A stretch of 64,000 nt of DNA. It comes from an uncultured bacterium (GTDB lineage: Bacteria > Verrucomicrobiota > Kiritimatiellia > PWTM01). A program made the translations under genes and the position numbers. Below, piece by piece: positions 42,269 to 51,701 of this stretch. The number at the start of each line of letters is the position of its first letter. Position 1 is the stretch's first letter. The notes beneath the pieces were generated by a model. That model was not told the origin of the DNA and did not search any database. It worked only from the letters and a program-made list of their open reading frames with translations. The stretch is taken from the NCBI GenBank assembly GCA_937139365.1, contig CAKZPT010000108.1:1-64000 (forward strand). The letters are read 5' to 3'.

Positions 42269-43435
42269 TTACGGCACAACCTCGACCGGCGTGCCGTCCT
42301 CGAGGAACGTCTGCCCTTCCACGACGATCTGCGCGCCGGCCAGACCGGCCGCGTCCAGCAACTCCACGTGACCCTGGTCGCGAATGCCGGCGCGCACCGC
42401 CCGGGGGCGGGCCCGGCCGTCTTCAACCGTGAACACGACCATCCCGCCGCCCCGCAACCCCACCGCGGACACCGGCACGCCGGCGGCGCGCCGGCGGTTG
42501 AGGATCAGTGCCACCTCGCAGGCCAGGCCGTCCGCCAGGTCGGTCACGCCCGGCAGCGCGAGGCGCACCTCGAACGTGCGGGTGGTCGGATGGACCGCCC
42601 CGGCACGCTGGGAGACGGGAAACTCTCCAAGCCGGCGTCCTCCGGCAGAGACCTCCGCCGTGGTGCGACCCGGCCGGACGAGCTCGTACCATGCGGCGGG
42701 CACATGGACCCGCGCTTCGACGCCATCGAGGCCTTTGAGCACCACCACCGACGTTCCCGGCCCGACGTACTCACCGGGTTCGGCCAGCCGCGCGGCGACG
42801 ACGGCATCAAACGGCGCGACCCCGGTCGAGTCGTCCCAACGCCGTCCCGCGATGCCGAGCGCGGCGGCCGCCTGTTCCCGCCGCGCCTCCGCCAGCGCCA
42901 GGGCCGCCACCGCATGGTCCAGCGCGGCGGCGGCCTCGCGATGCGCCAACGCGGCCTTTTCCCAGAGATCGCGGGCAACCACGCCATCCTGCCGGTACAG
43001 CCGATCGAGACGCTCGTGATCGACCGAGGCCTTTTCGGCGGCGGCCTCGGCCCGGCGGACCGCCGCGCGGGCCTCTTCCACGCCCGCCTCCGTCACGCGC
43101 AGATCCTGGCGCGCCATCTCGAGCTGGTGACCCAGCGCCACGCGGTCCACCACGAACAACGGCTGGCCGTTGGTCACGGTGTCGCCGACGTCGACCATGA
43201 CTTGCTCCAGCGGACCGGCGACGCGTGCCGCCAAGCGCGCCTCGCGCGCGGCGCGCAGCACCCCATGAAGCCGCGCCACCTCGCGGAATTCCCGCTCCAC
43301 GGGCGGCGCGACCCGCACCTTGACCGCGGCGGGAGACGCCCCGGATGGCGCCGACCGGCGGGCCGGACGGCAGGACGACACGGCCGTCGCCACTCCGCCC
43401 GCCAACAGGCACATGAACAGTCGGCCGATCTTCAT
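42269..43435 (-). CDS. RND efflux periplasmic adaptor subunit (MFP/HlyD-like)
   Basis: LAARVAGPLEQVMVDVGDTVTNGQPLFVVDR; hairpin coiled coil; GDGVEARVHVPA; next to RND gene. Confidence 0.9.
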   Translation of the reverse strand: MKIGRLFMCLLAGGVATAVSSCRPARRSAPSGASPAAVKVRVAPPVEREFREVARLHGVLRAAREARLAARVAGPLEQVMVDVGDTVTNGQPLFVVDRVALGHQLEMARQDLRVTEAGVEEARAAVRRAEAAAEKASVDHERLDRLYRQDGVVARDLWEKAALAHREAAAALDHAVAALALAEARREQAAAALGIAGRRWDDSTGVAPFDAVVAARLAEPGEYVGPGTSVVVLKGLDGVEARVHVPAAWYELVRPGRTTAEVSAGGRRLGEFPVSQRAGAVHPTTRTFEVRLALPGVTDLADGLACEVALILNRRRAAGVPVSAVGLRGGGMVVFTVEDGRARPRAVRAGIRDQGHVELLDAAGLAGAQIVVEGQTFLEDGTPVEVVP

Positions 43436-44904
43436 GGCTTCACCTCCGCCACCTGCGGGGCGTGCTCCAGCCCGCCGCCCAGCGCCGTCCGAAAAAGATG
43501 CACGGCAAGTCCGTGGTTGCGCTGCGCCGCCTCCAGCCGCAGCCGGGCCGCGGCGGCCTCGGCCTCGCGCTCCAGCACTTCAGAAAGGGGGACCAAGTCG
43601 CGAGCGCGGCGCGCCTCGGCCTCCCGCAGGGCCGCCTCCGCGGCCTCCAGCGCGGGCCGGGCGGCGGCCAGCGCGCCGGCCGTCTCGTCGAGGAGGCGCA
43701 GCGCTTCGACCGTCTGCAACAGCACGGTCATCGCGACGTCGTCGCGCTCGATGGCGGCCCGCTCCGCCTCGCGGCGCGCCCGGGCGACGCCCGCGACTTC
43801 GCGCAGCCCGACCAGCGAGGCGAGCGCCGCGCGCAGCCCCGTCGTCCAGTACTCGGGATGCACCACGTAGGAGTCCGACGTCGTGTACAACGTGGCGAAC
43901 CCCAACAGGCTCGGCACGAAGGCGGCGAGGGCGCGCAGGGTTTCGTTCCGGCGCAGCTCCACCGACACGTCCGCCGCCACCAGTTCCAGCCTTCGGACGA
44001 GGGCATGCCAGAGCCATTCCTCGATGGGACGGCGGGTCAGCGCAAGGGCGGGGAGCTCCACGATGCCGGCGCCGGGCGCCGCAGCGCGCAGGACGGCGGC
44101 GCTCTCCGCCTCGAGGCAGCCGGGGCGCGGACGAAGGTCGGCCATCGGCCAGAGATTCAGCAGGCCCAACCACCGGGCCCTGGCGGCGCGCTCGGCCCGG
44201 CGGGCCGAATCCAGCGAAAAGCGCGCGGCCGCCTGGCGGGCCTCGAGCGCGGCCAGGTCGGCCGGCCCGAGGTAGCCCTCCGCCGCCATCGCAGCGGCCT
44301 CGCGGCAGCGCCGCTCCACGGCGGCCAGCTCGCGTTCGCGCAACCGCACGTCGGCTGCGGCCGCGGCGCATTGACCGTAGGCTGCCGCGACCGCCAGGTC
44401 CAACATCTGCGCCGCGCGCTCCTCCGCCAGTTCGGCCATTCGCGCGCCGCGGGACGCCGTCCGGTACAGCAGCCAGGCGTTCGGCGCGACCAGCGGCTGC
44501 ACGATCTGCAGCGACGCGTCCCGGACTTCGCGATCCTGGACCGCCACCTCGGAGGCGCCCATCCTCCGCAGCGGTTCCTCGCCCATCGCGCGGAGCGTCC
44601 ACTCCACCTGAATCTGGGGCAGGAACGCGCCGAACGCCGCGGTGCGGTCCGCCCTCGCCACGGCCGCGGCCAGCCGACGCGCCAGCAACCCCGGGTTCCG
44701 TTGCCGCGCGATCCGGATGGCATCCTCCAGCGTCAGTCCCCCTGGATGCCGCCGCGCGATCTCCGCCGTCGCGTCGATGAGAACCTGCCGGTGCCCGTCC
44801 GCCTGCGCGCGGCGCGCTAGCGACGGGTCCGGGCTGTGGCATCCGGCCGCGAACGACAGAAGGACCGCAGGGGCCACCCCCCGCATCCTGCGGATGCCGC
44901 TCAT
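43432..44904 (-). CDS. TolC-family outer membrane efflux protein
   Basis: Lipobox LSFAAGC; LEDAIRIARQRNPGLLARRLAAAVARADRTAAFGAFLPQIQVEW; operon with RND/MFP. Confidence 0.9.
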   Translation of the reverse strand: MSGIRRMRGVAPAVLLSFAAGCHSPDPSLARRAQADGHRQVLIDATAEIARRHPGGLTLEDAIRIARQRNPGLLARRLAAAVARADRTAAFGAFLPQIQVEWTLRAMGEEPLRRMGASEVAVQDREVRDASLQIVQPLVAPNAWLLYRTASRGARMAELAEERAAQMLDLAVAAAYGQCAAAAADVRLRERELAAVERRCREAAAMAAEGYLGPADLAALEARQAAARFSLDSARRAERAARARWLGLLNLWPMADLRPRPGCLEAESAAVLRAAAPGAGIVELPALALTRRPIEEWLWHALVRRLELVAADVSVELRRNETLRALAAFVPSLLGFATLYTTSDSYVVHPEYWTTGLRAALASLVGLREVAGVARARREAERAAIERDDVAMTVLLQTVEALRLLDETAGALAAARPALEAAEAALREAEARRARDLVPLSEVLEREAEAAAARLRLEAAQRNHGLAVHLFRTALGGGLEHAPQVAEVKP

Positions 44905-45485
44905 CGCCGGGCCCCTCCCGCCGACGCGCCGTACCATTCCTCCGCGACCGCCAGCAACTCCTTAAGAATTCCCGCCCTCCCGCCGACGCCCCCGATACCG
45001 ACGCGCAGGATCTCGGACATCCACAAGCCCCGGATCGCCAGCATCAAAATGGCCGCGCGCGCGGGCGCCACGCCCTGCCGGCGCGCCTCCGCCAGCAGCC
45101 GGCGCGTGGCCTGGACGATGCGCGGACGCACAGACGACAGCAGGCCCGGCTCGTGCAGCACGGCCGCCAGCAGCGCGTGCGCGCTTCGCCGTTCCAACGG
45201 CGACTGATTCAGCCAGCCTCGCATCGTCGCCTGCAGCTCCGCGCCCCTGCGCCCAAACCACGCGGGCCGCTCCCGATCCACCCGTTGCTCCGCGCGGTCC
45301 ACAAAACGGTGCAGCAGCGCGCGCAGCAGGTCGCGCCGACTCGGAAAATGGTAGAGAAGCCCCCCCTTGCTCACGCCCGCCCGAGCGGCAACCGCGTCGA
45401 GCGTCAGCCTCGCAGCGCCCTCGCGCACGACGATCCACTCGCCCGCGTCCAAGATCCGGTCGACGGTGTCCGCGCCGTCCTTCAT
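44901..45485 (-). CDS. TetR family transcriptional regulator
   Basis: VDRILDAGEWIVVREGAARLTLDAVAARAGVSKGGLLYHFPSRRDLLRALL HTH. Confidence 0.93.
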   Translation of the reverse strand: MKDGADTVDRILDAGEWIVVREGAARLTLDAVAARAGVSKGGLLYHFPSRRDLLRALLHRFVDRAEQRVDRERPAWFGRRGAELQATMRGWLNQSPLERRSAHALLAAVLHEPGLLSSVRPRIVQATRRLLAEARRQGVAPARAAILMLAIRGLWMSEILRVGIGGVGGRAGILKELLAVAEEWYGASAGGARR

Positions 45486-45518
45486 CGTCGCGCCTCCGAA
45501 GGGTTGACCCAGCGGCGG

Positions 45519-45544
45519 AACTATACCGTCCGGACGGTATAGTT
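45519..45544. promoter_or_regulatory. perfect 26-bp palindrome AACTATACCGTCCGGACGGTATAGTT; likely TetR-family operator
   Basis: Exact inverted repeat AACTATACCGTCC/GGACGGTATAGTT, 34 nt upstream of the tetR-like start codon. Confidence 0.9.
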
Positions 45545-45992
45545 GCAAGTCCCCGCCACGATCCACGTCCGGTGCCGTCCGGCATGCCGGCCGAACGACC
45601 GCTGGATCGCCGCCGGGCTTCGTGCGGCCCACGACGGGCGGTGGCAGGGTCCAGCCGCCGTCGACCCGGAAGCCCCCGCGCGCCGCGACGCGGGGCGGGC
45701 CGCGTCCCTTCCCATCCGACGGCGACGCGATCACGACGACGAGCCGACGGTTGGCAGCTGGTCGGGGCCATCCGTCGAAGGGTGGTGAGGGTTCGTGCGG
45801 TGGCGGGGCCGCCGGCGGCGTGCGCGGTCGAGCCTTGGCATCGTGCGTGGACCGTGACGGCCACCTATCGGCGAAGGGCTGGGCTACTCGCCAGAGAGGC
45901 CGCGGCGCCAGCCAACTCAAGCGCTGCCCAAGGCGGCGGGCAGGGAGGGCAGGGCCTCAGTGGGCCGGACGTTTCCCGAGGGGCGACGGACC

Positions 45993-46511
45993 TCACCACC
46001 GTTCCCGGTGGAGGATGCCGGCCAGCGCCTTGCGCTGCTTCGGACGGCCCGCATCGGCCGGCCACCCGAGCGGCGTCATGGCCACCGGGACGACGTGCCC
46101 TGGAAGCCCAAGGACCTCTTTGAGGCGGGAGGGCGAAAAGGCCGCGATCCAACACGTGCCGAGCCCGCGCTCGGCGGCGGCCAAAAGGAGGTGGGTGGTC
46201 AGGATGGCGGCGTCCGTCTCGGCGGCGTTCCAGCCGTCCTCCAGCCGGACCCAGGCCGCGGCGGGTTCGACGCAGACCACCAGCACCACCGGCGCCGAGA
46301 CCATCCATTCCCGCGCGTAGGCCTCGAGGAGCGCGCGGCGCCGGGCTTCGTCGCGGACGACGACGATCCCCCACGGCTGCCGGTTCGCGGCCGAAGGGGC
46401 CATCCGGGCAATGTCGAGAATTTCCTCCAGCAGCTCGTCGGGCACCGGATCGGGCCGGTAGCCGCGCACGCTGACTCGCCGTGTCGCAAGCTCTCGAAAG
46501 TCCATGGCCAC
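45993..46511 (-). CDS. nitroreductase family protein
   Basis: MDFRELATRRVSVRGYRPDPVPDELLEEILDIARMAPSAANRQPWGIVVV; HLLLAAAERGLGTCWI. Confidence 0.93.
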   Translation of the reverse strand: MAMDFRELATRRVSVRGYRPDPVPDELLEEILDIARMAPSAANRQPWGIVVVRDEARRRALLEAYAREWMVSAPVVLVVCVEPAAAWVRLEDGWNAAETDAAILTTHLLLAAAERGLGTCWIAAFSPSRLKEVLGLPGHVVPVAMTPLGWPADAGRPKQRKALAGILHRERW

Positions 46512-46547
46512 TTTTTCCCCTGATGGGCCGGGCGCGTCCGGGCCGGC

Positions 46548-47507
46548 TCACGTCCGGTGGTACTCGCGATACCACGCAACGAAACGTGGCAGCCCCTCCG
46601 CCAGCGGCGTCCGTGGCTCAAAGCCGAGCCGCGCGCGGGCCCGGCTGATGTCGGCGTAGGTCGCCGGCACATCGCCCGGCTGCATCGGCAGCATCTCCAG
46701 CCGCGGCTCGGCGCCGAGGCAGTCCGCCAACAGCCGGATCATGTGCAGCAGGTCCTCGGGATGGTTGTGCCCGAGGTTGATGACCTCGCACAGATCCAGC
46801 CCGGGCCGGAACAGGGCGGCCAGCACGCCATCCACGATCTCGTCGATGTAGGTGAAGTCGCGCTTCATCCGACCGTGGTTGAAGACCGGGATCGGTTCGC
46901 CCCGCAACAGCCGCTCCGTGAAGATCCAGATCGCCATGTCGGGGCGGCCCCACGGCCCGTAAACGGTGAAGAACCTCAATCCGACGGTCTGCAGGCCATA
47001 CAGATGCGCGTAGGTGTGGGCCATCAGCTCGTTGGCCTTTTTCGTCGCCGCGTAGAGGCTGACCGGCCGGTCCACCGGATCGTCTTCGGAAAACGGCAAC
47101 TTGGTGTTTCCCCCATAGACGCTCGAACTGGAGGCGTACACCAAGCGCGGCACGACCGCGTGACGGCAGCCCTCGAGCACGTTCACGAACGCCGCGAGGT
47201 TGGACCGCTCGTACGCGCGGGGATTGGTCAGTGAATAGCGCACCCCCGCCTGGGCGGCCAGATGGCAGACGACGTCGAAGCGGCGGGAGCGGAACAGCCG
47301 CTCCACCGGCTCGGCCTCCGCCAAGTCCACCTCCACGCCCACGTACCGCGGGTTCGCCTCCAGCTGCTGGTGCCGGGCCCGTTTCAGGCGAACGGTGTAG
47401 TAGTCGTTGAAGTTGTCCGCCCCGACGACCTCGTGGCCGGCGCGGAGGAGCGCGTGCGCGACATGGAAGCCGATGAAGCCCGCCGCGCCGGTGACCAGAA
47501 CCTTCAT
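46548..47507 (-). CDS. NAD-dependent epimerase/dehydratase (UDP-glucuronate 4-epimerase-like)
   Basis: MKVLVTGAAGFIGFHVAHALLRAGHEVVGADNFNDYY; YASSSSVYGGN...SLYAATKKANELMAH; FFTVYGPWGRPDMA. Confidence 0.93.
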   Translation of the reverse strand: MKVLVTGAAGFIGFHVAHALLRAGHEVVGADNFNDYYTVRLKRARHQQLEANPRYVGVEVDLAEAEPVERLFRSRRFDVVCHLAAQAGVRYSLTNPRAYERSNLAAFVNVLEGCRHAVVPRLVYASSSSVYGGNTKLPFSEDDPVDRPVSLYAATKKANELMAHTYAHLYGLQTVGLRFFTVYGPWGRPDMAIWIFTERLLRGEPIPVFNHGRMKRDFTYIDEIVDGVLAALFRPGLDLCEVINLGHNHPEDLLHMIRLLADCLGAEPRLEMLPMQPGDVPATYADISRARARLGFEPRTPLAEGLPRFVAWYREYHRT

Positions 47508-47525
47508 GGCGGCAGCTTGCCGGAG

Positions 47526-47536
47526 CCCCCCCCCCC
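47526..47536. repeat. C11 homopolymer (G11 on the minus strand) 5' of the epimerase gene
   Basis: gagCCCCCCCCCCCtgtc read directly; lies between HIT stop (47539) and epimerase start (47507). Confidence 0.95.
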
Positions 47537-47538
47537 TG

Positions 47539-48030
47539 TCAACGGGCCGCGGCAAAGGCCGAGGCCAGCCGCCGCCGCTGGTCCTCGAGGGCCTCGGGGA
47601 TGACCTTGGTGCTGGCGATGACCGGCATGAAGTTCGAATCGCCGCTCCAGCGTGGGACGACATGCCAGTGCAGGTGGGTGTCCAGCCCGGCGCCCGCGAC
47701 ACGGCCGAGGTTGAGACCCGCGTTAAATCCGTCCGGCCGCATTTCGGCCCGCAACACGGCGATGGAACGGGACAATAGGGCCATCAATTCCCGACTCTCG
47801 TCGTCGCTGAGGTCAGCCGGTTCGGCGATGTGGCGCCGGGGCGCAAGCAGGAGATGGCCATTGTTGTAGGGGTAACGGTTCAGGACGACCATGCAGGTCC
47901 GGCTCTTATGCACCACAAGCGAGGTCTGCTCGTCGGCGCCTTCCGCTGCGGCGCGGCACAGAAAGCAGCCGCCGTCCTCCTTGGAGGCGCTGATGTATTC
48001 CATTCGCCAGGGTGCCCAGAGGGTTTCCAT
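47539..48030 (-). CDS. HIT family hydrolase (Ap4A phosphorylase-like)
   Basis: METLWAPWRMEYI; CFLCRAA; LNRYPYNNGHLLLAPRRHI; HLHWHVVPRWSGD. Confidence 0.93.
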   Translation of the reverse strand: METLWAPWRMEYISASKEDGGCFLCRAAAEGADEQTSLVVHKSRTCMVVLNRYPYNNGHLLLAPRRHIAEPADLSDDESRELMALLSRSIAVLRAEMRPDGFNAGLNLGRVAGAGLDTHLHWHVVPRWSGDSNFMPVIASTKVIPEALEDQRRRLASAFAAAR

Positions 48031-48145
48031 CGCCGCAATCCTTTTCCGATCCCATGCCCGCCGCGTCAGCATCCGGCAAACCTGCGGGCCAGGCAAGCCG
48101 TTCGCCTGACGTTCGCTCTCCATCCCATTCACCAATGCCAGCACA

Positions 48146-48160
48146 TGTCAAGTCTTGACA
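48146..48160. repeat. palindrome TGTCAAGTCTTGACA
   Basis: TGTCAAG-T-CTTGACA read directly in the AT-rich intergenic region. Confidence 0.85.
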
Positions 48161-48208
48161 GGCCGCTCGCACGCGGGATGGATAAAACAATGAAATCAGG
48201 GTCGCTAT

Positions 48209-48278
48209 GGGGACAGGCACATTTATTATATTCCTGATCAATGAATTGAGCGTTCGAAGAAGTGGCTGTCCCTTTTTT
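48209..48278. mobile_element. possible REP/RAYT-type element remnant: imperfect inverted repeat GGGGACAGGCAC...GTGGCTGTCCC followed by T6
   Basis: Arms 48209-48220 and 48262-48272 with AT-rich interior, in an AT-rich island inside high-GC sequence; no transposase ORF present. Confidence 0.45.
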
Positions 48279-48401
48279 GTCCTTAAGGTTGATGTCGATC
48301 TGGTCTTGATACCGACCACCCGGCGAGGGCTCGCGATACGGGGAAGATACGGATAGTATGGCACCGGACCGGAGAACGCCGTCATCCCCGGGAGAACACG
48401 G

Positions 48402-49890
48402 ATGAAACGTCCCCATTGGACCAGCCTCGCTTTCTACGCCGCGACCGTCCTAGCTGCCACGGCGGGCCCGCGTCCGAATGTCCTGTTCATCCTCACCGAC
48501 GACCAACGGTGGGATGCCCTCGGCCTGGCCGGACATCCTCATCTACGCACGCCGAACATGGACTGGATCGGCCGGGAGGGGGTGTGGTTCAGGAATGCCT
48601 TCTGCGTGACCTCGCTGTGCTCCCCGAGCCGCGCCAGCATCCTCAGCGGGCTGTATCCACACGCCCATGGCGTGGCGGACAATTTCACCGAATACCCGCC
48701 GCAACTCCGGAGCCTTCCCTTGGTCCTACACGAGGTCGGATACGAAACCGCCTACATCGGCAAGTGGCACATGGGGGAGGATAACGACGAGCCGAGGCCG
48801 GGTTTCGACTGGTTCGTCACCCTCAAGGGGCAGGGCAAATACCACGACACCGAGTTCAACTTTCACGGCCGAGAACGCCGCGTCGTCACCGGCTACTACA
48901 CACCGTCGTCACCGACCTGGCCCTGGAGTGGCTGGAACGCGGCCGGAAGGGCAGCCAGCCACGGCTACTGATGATCCGCCACAAGGCCCCGCACAGCTTT
49001 TACGTCCCGGAGCCGAAACATGCGCGCGCTTTCGACCACGTCGCCGTCCCCTACCCCGACAGCGCCTTCGACCTCACCGGCAAGCCCGATTGGATCCGCG
49101 CGCGGATGCCTACTTGGCACGGCATCTACGGTCCGCTGTTCGGTTTTCGGGAACATCTTTTGACCCGTCTCCCGAAGGCGTGCGTGCCTTCGAGGCGATG
49201 ACCCGCGCCTACTGGGCGACGTTGCTGTCGGTGGACGAAAGCGTCGGCCGCCTGTTGGCGTACCTCGAGCGGTGCGGCGAGCTAGACCGTACGATCGTCG
49301 TGTTCATGAGTGACAACGGTCTGCTCGACGGTGAACACGGCATGGTGGACAAACGCACCGCCCACGGGCCCAGCATCCGGATCGTCCAGCTCGTTCGCTA
49401 TCCCGGCCTGACGCCGCCGGACCGCCCCCGCGTGGTGGAGGAACAGGTACGCACCGTGGATGTCGCGCCCAGCCTGGTCGAGCTGTGTGGTGCGCTTCCG
49501 CTGACCAACGTCCACGGCCTCTCGTGGGTACGCCTGGTCCGCGAGGGGGACCCCGCCTGGCGGCGCTCGTGGTTCTACACCTACAACTACGAGCGCCAAT
49601 TCCCCTACACCCCCAACGTCCGGGCGGTCCGGACCGACCGCTGGAAATACATCCGCTACCCGCACGGCGATGGCGGCCCCGACCGCCACCCGGACGAGCT
49701 CTACGACCTGCGGGCCGACCCGGACGAACGACGCAACCTGGCCCGAGACGCCGCCCACGCCGGCACCCTGGAACGCATGCGTCACGAGCTGTTGCGCGCC
49801 ATGTCCGACGTCGGCCTGACGCCGGAAGCGGATCGCATGCCCCTCGACGCCGGTGTCCGCCGTGAGTTGCCGGACCCAAAGATCCGGTGA
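48402..49890 (+). pseudogene. type I (formylglycine) sulfatase split across three frames by two frameshifts
   Basis: [25 protein letters not shown] active-site motif; continues [21 protein letters not shown], then [48 protein letters not shown]; frame 0 to 2 near 48900, 2 to 1 near 49145-49160. Confidence 0.9.
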
Positions 49891-50012
49891 TCAAACGGCC
49901 GCCGGCGCGGTTACTTCCCGGCTTGACATTCGAGGGATTCGGCGAAGATCATGGATATTTCCCGGCGACTTCCGAGATCTCCGAAGGTCGGGAAGCGACC
50001 CGGCTCGATCCC

Positions 50013-51335
50013 ATGGACGATGCGGTTCAGATGGATGTGGTCGTGGTTGGCGGCGGGCCGGCGGGCCTGACCGCCGCCCTCGTCGCCGCCCGGTCGGGGC
50101 GTCAGACCCTCGTCGTCGAGCGCGGCGAGTACTGCGGCTCGAAAAACGTCGGCGGACTGCTCTACAGCACCGTTCTGCGCCGTGTGATGCCGGAGTTTCC
50201 GGCCGACGCGCCGATCGAACGGCCGGTGTCGAAACGCCGGCTGGTGTTTCTGGCCGAGACGGAGCACATCGCGCTGGAATTTGGCGCCGTCGAGTGGTCG
50301 GGGCCCCCGTTCAACCACACCCATGTGGTTCACCGCTCGCAGTTCGACCGGTGGTATTCGCGGCAGGTCGAGGCCGCCGGCGCCAACCTACTGGAGGGGA
50401 TGGTCGCGGAGGATCTGATCTACGAGCCGGACGGCGGCCGCCGGCGCGCGGCGGGGGTGCGCCTGCGGGGAGGCGAGGAGTTTCGGGCGCCGGTCGTCAT
50501 CCTCGCCGACGGCGCCAACTGCCTCGTCAGCGAGGCCGCCCGCCTGGCGCTCGGCCTCCGACCGGGGCGGGTCCGCCAGGAATATGCGGTCGGCGTGAAA
50601 GAGATTCTCGGTCTGCCGCGCGCGACGATCGAGGATCGCTTCAATCTCGAGCCCGGCGAGGGGATGGCCGTCGATTTCTTCGGCTCGCCCTTCCGTGGCC
50701 TGATCGGCGGCGGTTTCCTCTACACGGCGAAGGAGTCCCTCCACCTCGGGTTTGCCGCGCGCATCGAGTCGCTGACGACCGCGGGGTTGTCGCCGCACGA
50801 AGTGATGACGGCGTTCCGGTCGCACCCGGTCGTCCGCCGCCTGATCCAGGGGGCGGAGCTGCTCGAGTATTCGGCGCACATGATCCCCGAGGGGGGCTAC
50901 GACGCGATCGGCGACCTCCACGGGCCCGGCATGATGATCGCCGGCGACGCGGCCGGGCTGGTCAACATGTCGCTGTACAAGGAAGGGACGAACCTCGCGA
51001 TGGAATCGGGCGCGCTCGCGGCGGAGACGGCGCTGGAGGCGCTGGCGGCGGGGGATGCCTCGGCGGAGCGGCTGGCGGCCTACCGCCGCCGCCTCGAGGA
51101 GGGCTTCGTCATGGCGGACCTCCGGAAGTATCGGCATGTCCCGGAGGTCCTCCAGGCGGCACCCGACTTGCTCGCCCTCTATCCCCGCAAGGTGGCGCGT
51201 TTGCTCGCGGACCTTTTCACGGTAAGCTCTCGCAGCAAGGCGCAGACGCAGCGCGACGCCTGGCGGGCGTTTTGGCGCGGCCTCCCGAAACTGCGGGCAG
51301 CGCGCGACCTGTTCCGGGCCCGGCGCCTGTTCTGA
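50013..51335 (+). CDS. fixC: FixC/ETF-quinone oxidoreductase-like flavoprotein
   Basis: [86 protein letters not shown]. Confidence 0.92.
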   Translation: MDDAVQMDVVVVGGGPAGLTAALVAARSGRQTLVVERGEYCGSKNVGGLLYSTVLRRVMPEFPADAPIERPVSKRRLVFLAETEHIALEFGAVEWSGPPFNHTHVVHRSQFDRWYSRQVEAAGANLLEGMVAEDLIYEPDGGRRRAAGVRLRGGEEFRAPVVILADGANCLVSEAARLALGLRPGRVRQEYAVGVKEILGLPRATIEDRFNLEPGEGMAVDFFGSPFRGLIGGGFLYTAKESLHLGFAARIESLTTAGLSPHEVMTAFRSHPVVRRLIQGAELLEYSAHMIPEGGYDAIGDLHGPGMMIAGDAAGLVNMSLYKEGTNLAMESGALAAETALEALAAGDASAERLAAYRRRLEEGFVMADLRKYRHVPEVLQAAPDLLALYPRKVARLLADLFTVSSRSKAQTQRDAWRAFWRGLPKLRAARDLFRARRLF

Positions 51336-51353
51336 GCCGACCGCAGCGGAGCC

Positions 51354-51659
51354 ATGACGATAACACCCAACGACGACCTCTCGCTTCCCGACAAGCTCTA
51401 CCGGACGCGGTACGAGCCGGATCCCGCCCACCCGCACGTGCGCGTGGACTCCGCGAAACTCCGCTCGGCCCGCACGCGCAAACTGCTGAAGATCTGCCCG
51501 GCCGAGGTGTACACGAAGGACCCCAACGACCCTCAAAACGTCCAGGCCTCGCACGAGAACTGCCTCGAGTGCGGCACCTGCCGGCAGGCCGCCAGCGACG
51601 AGGGCGTCGAGTGGAAGCACCCGGACGGCGGAAAGGGCGTCAAGTACCGGTTCGGCTGA
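51354..51659 (+). CDS. fixX: FixX ferredoxin-like protein
   Basis: LLKICPAEVYT...HENCLECGTCRQAAS; immediately after fixC. Confidence 0.92.
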   Translation: MTITPNDDLSLPDKLYRTRYEPDPAHPHVRVDSAKLRSARTRKLLKICPAEVYTKDPNDPQNVQASHENCLECGTCRQAASDEGVEWKHPDGGKGVKYRFG

Positions 51660-51701
51660 GCCGGTCGGCCCGCCAATGAGACCCCAAGGAGCACAACGGC
51701 C

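Noticed and set aside
41438-43870. 810-aa plus-strand ORF antisense to RND/MFP genes
   Set aside because: Shadow ORF from GC3 bias; no domain signatures
45545-45990. Possible gene between the palindrome and nitroreductase
   Set aside because: ORFs on both strands are compositionally biased, lack a recognisable domain or start context; left as unassigned
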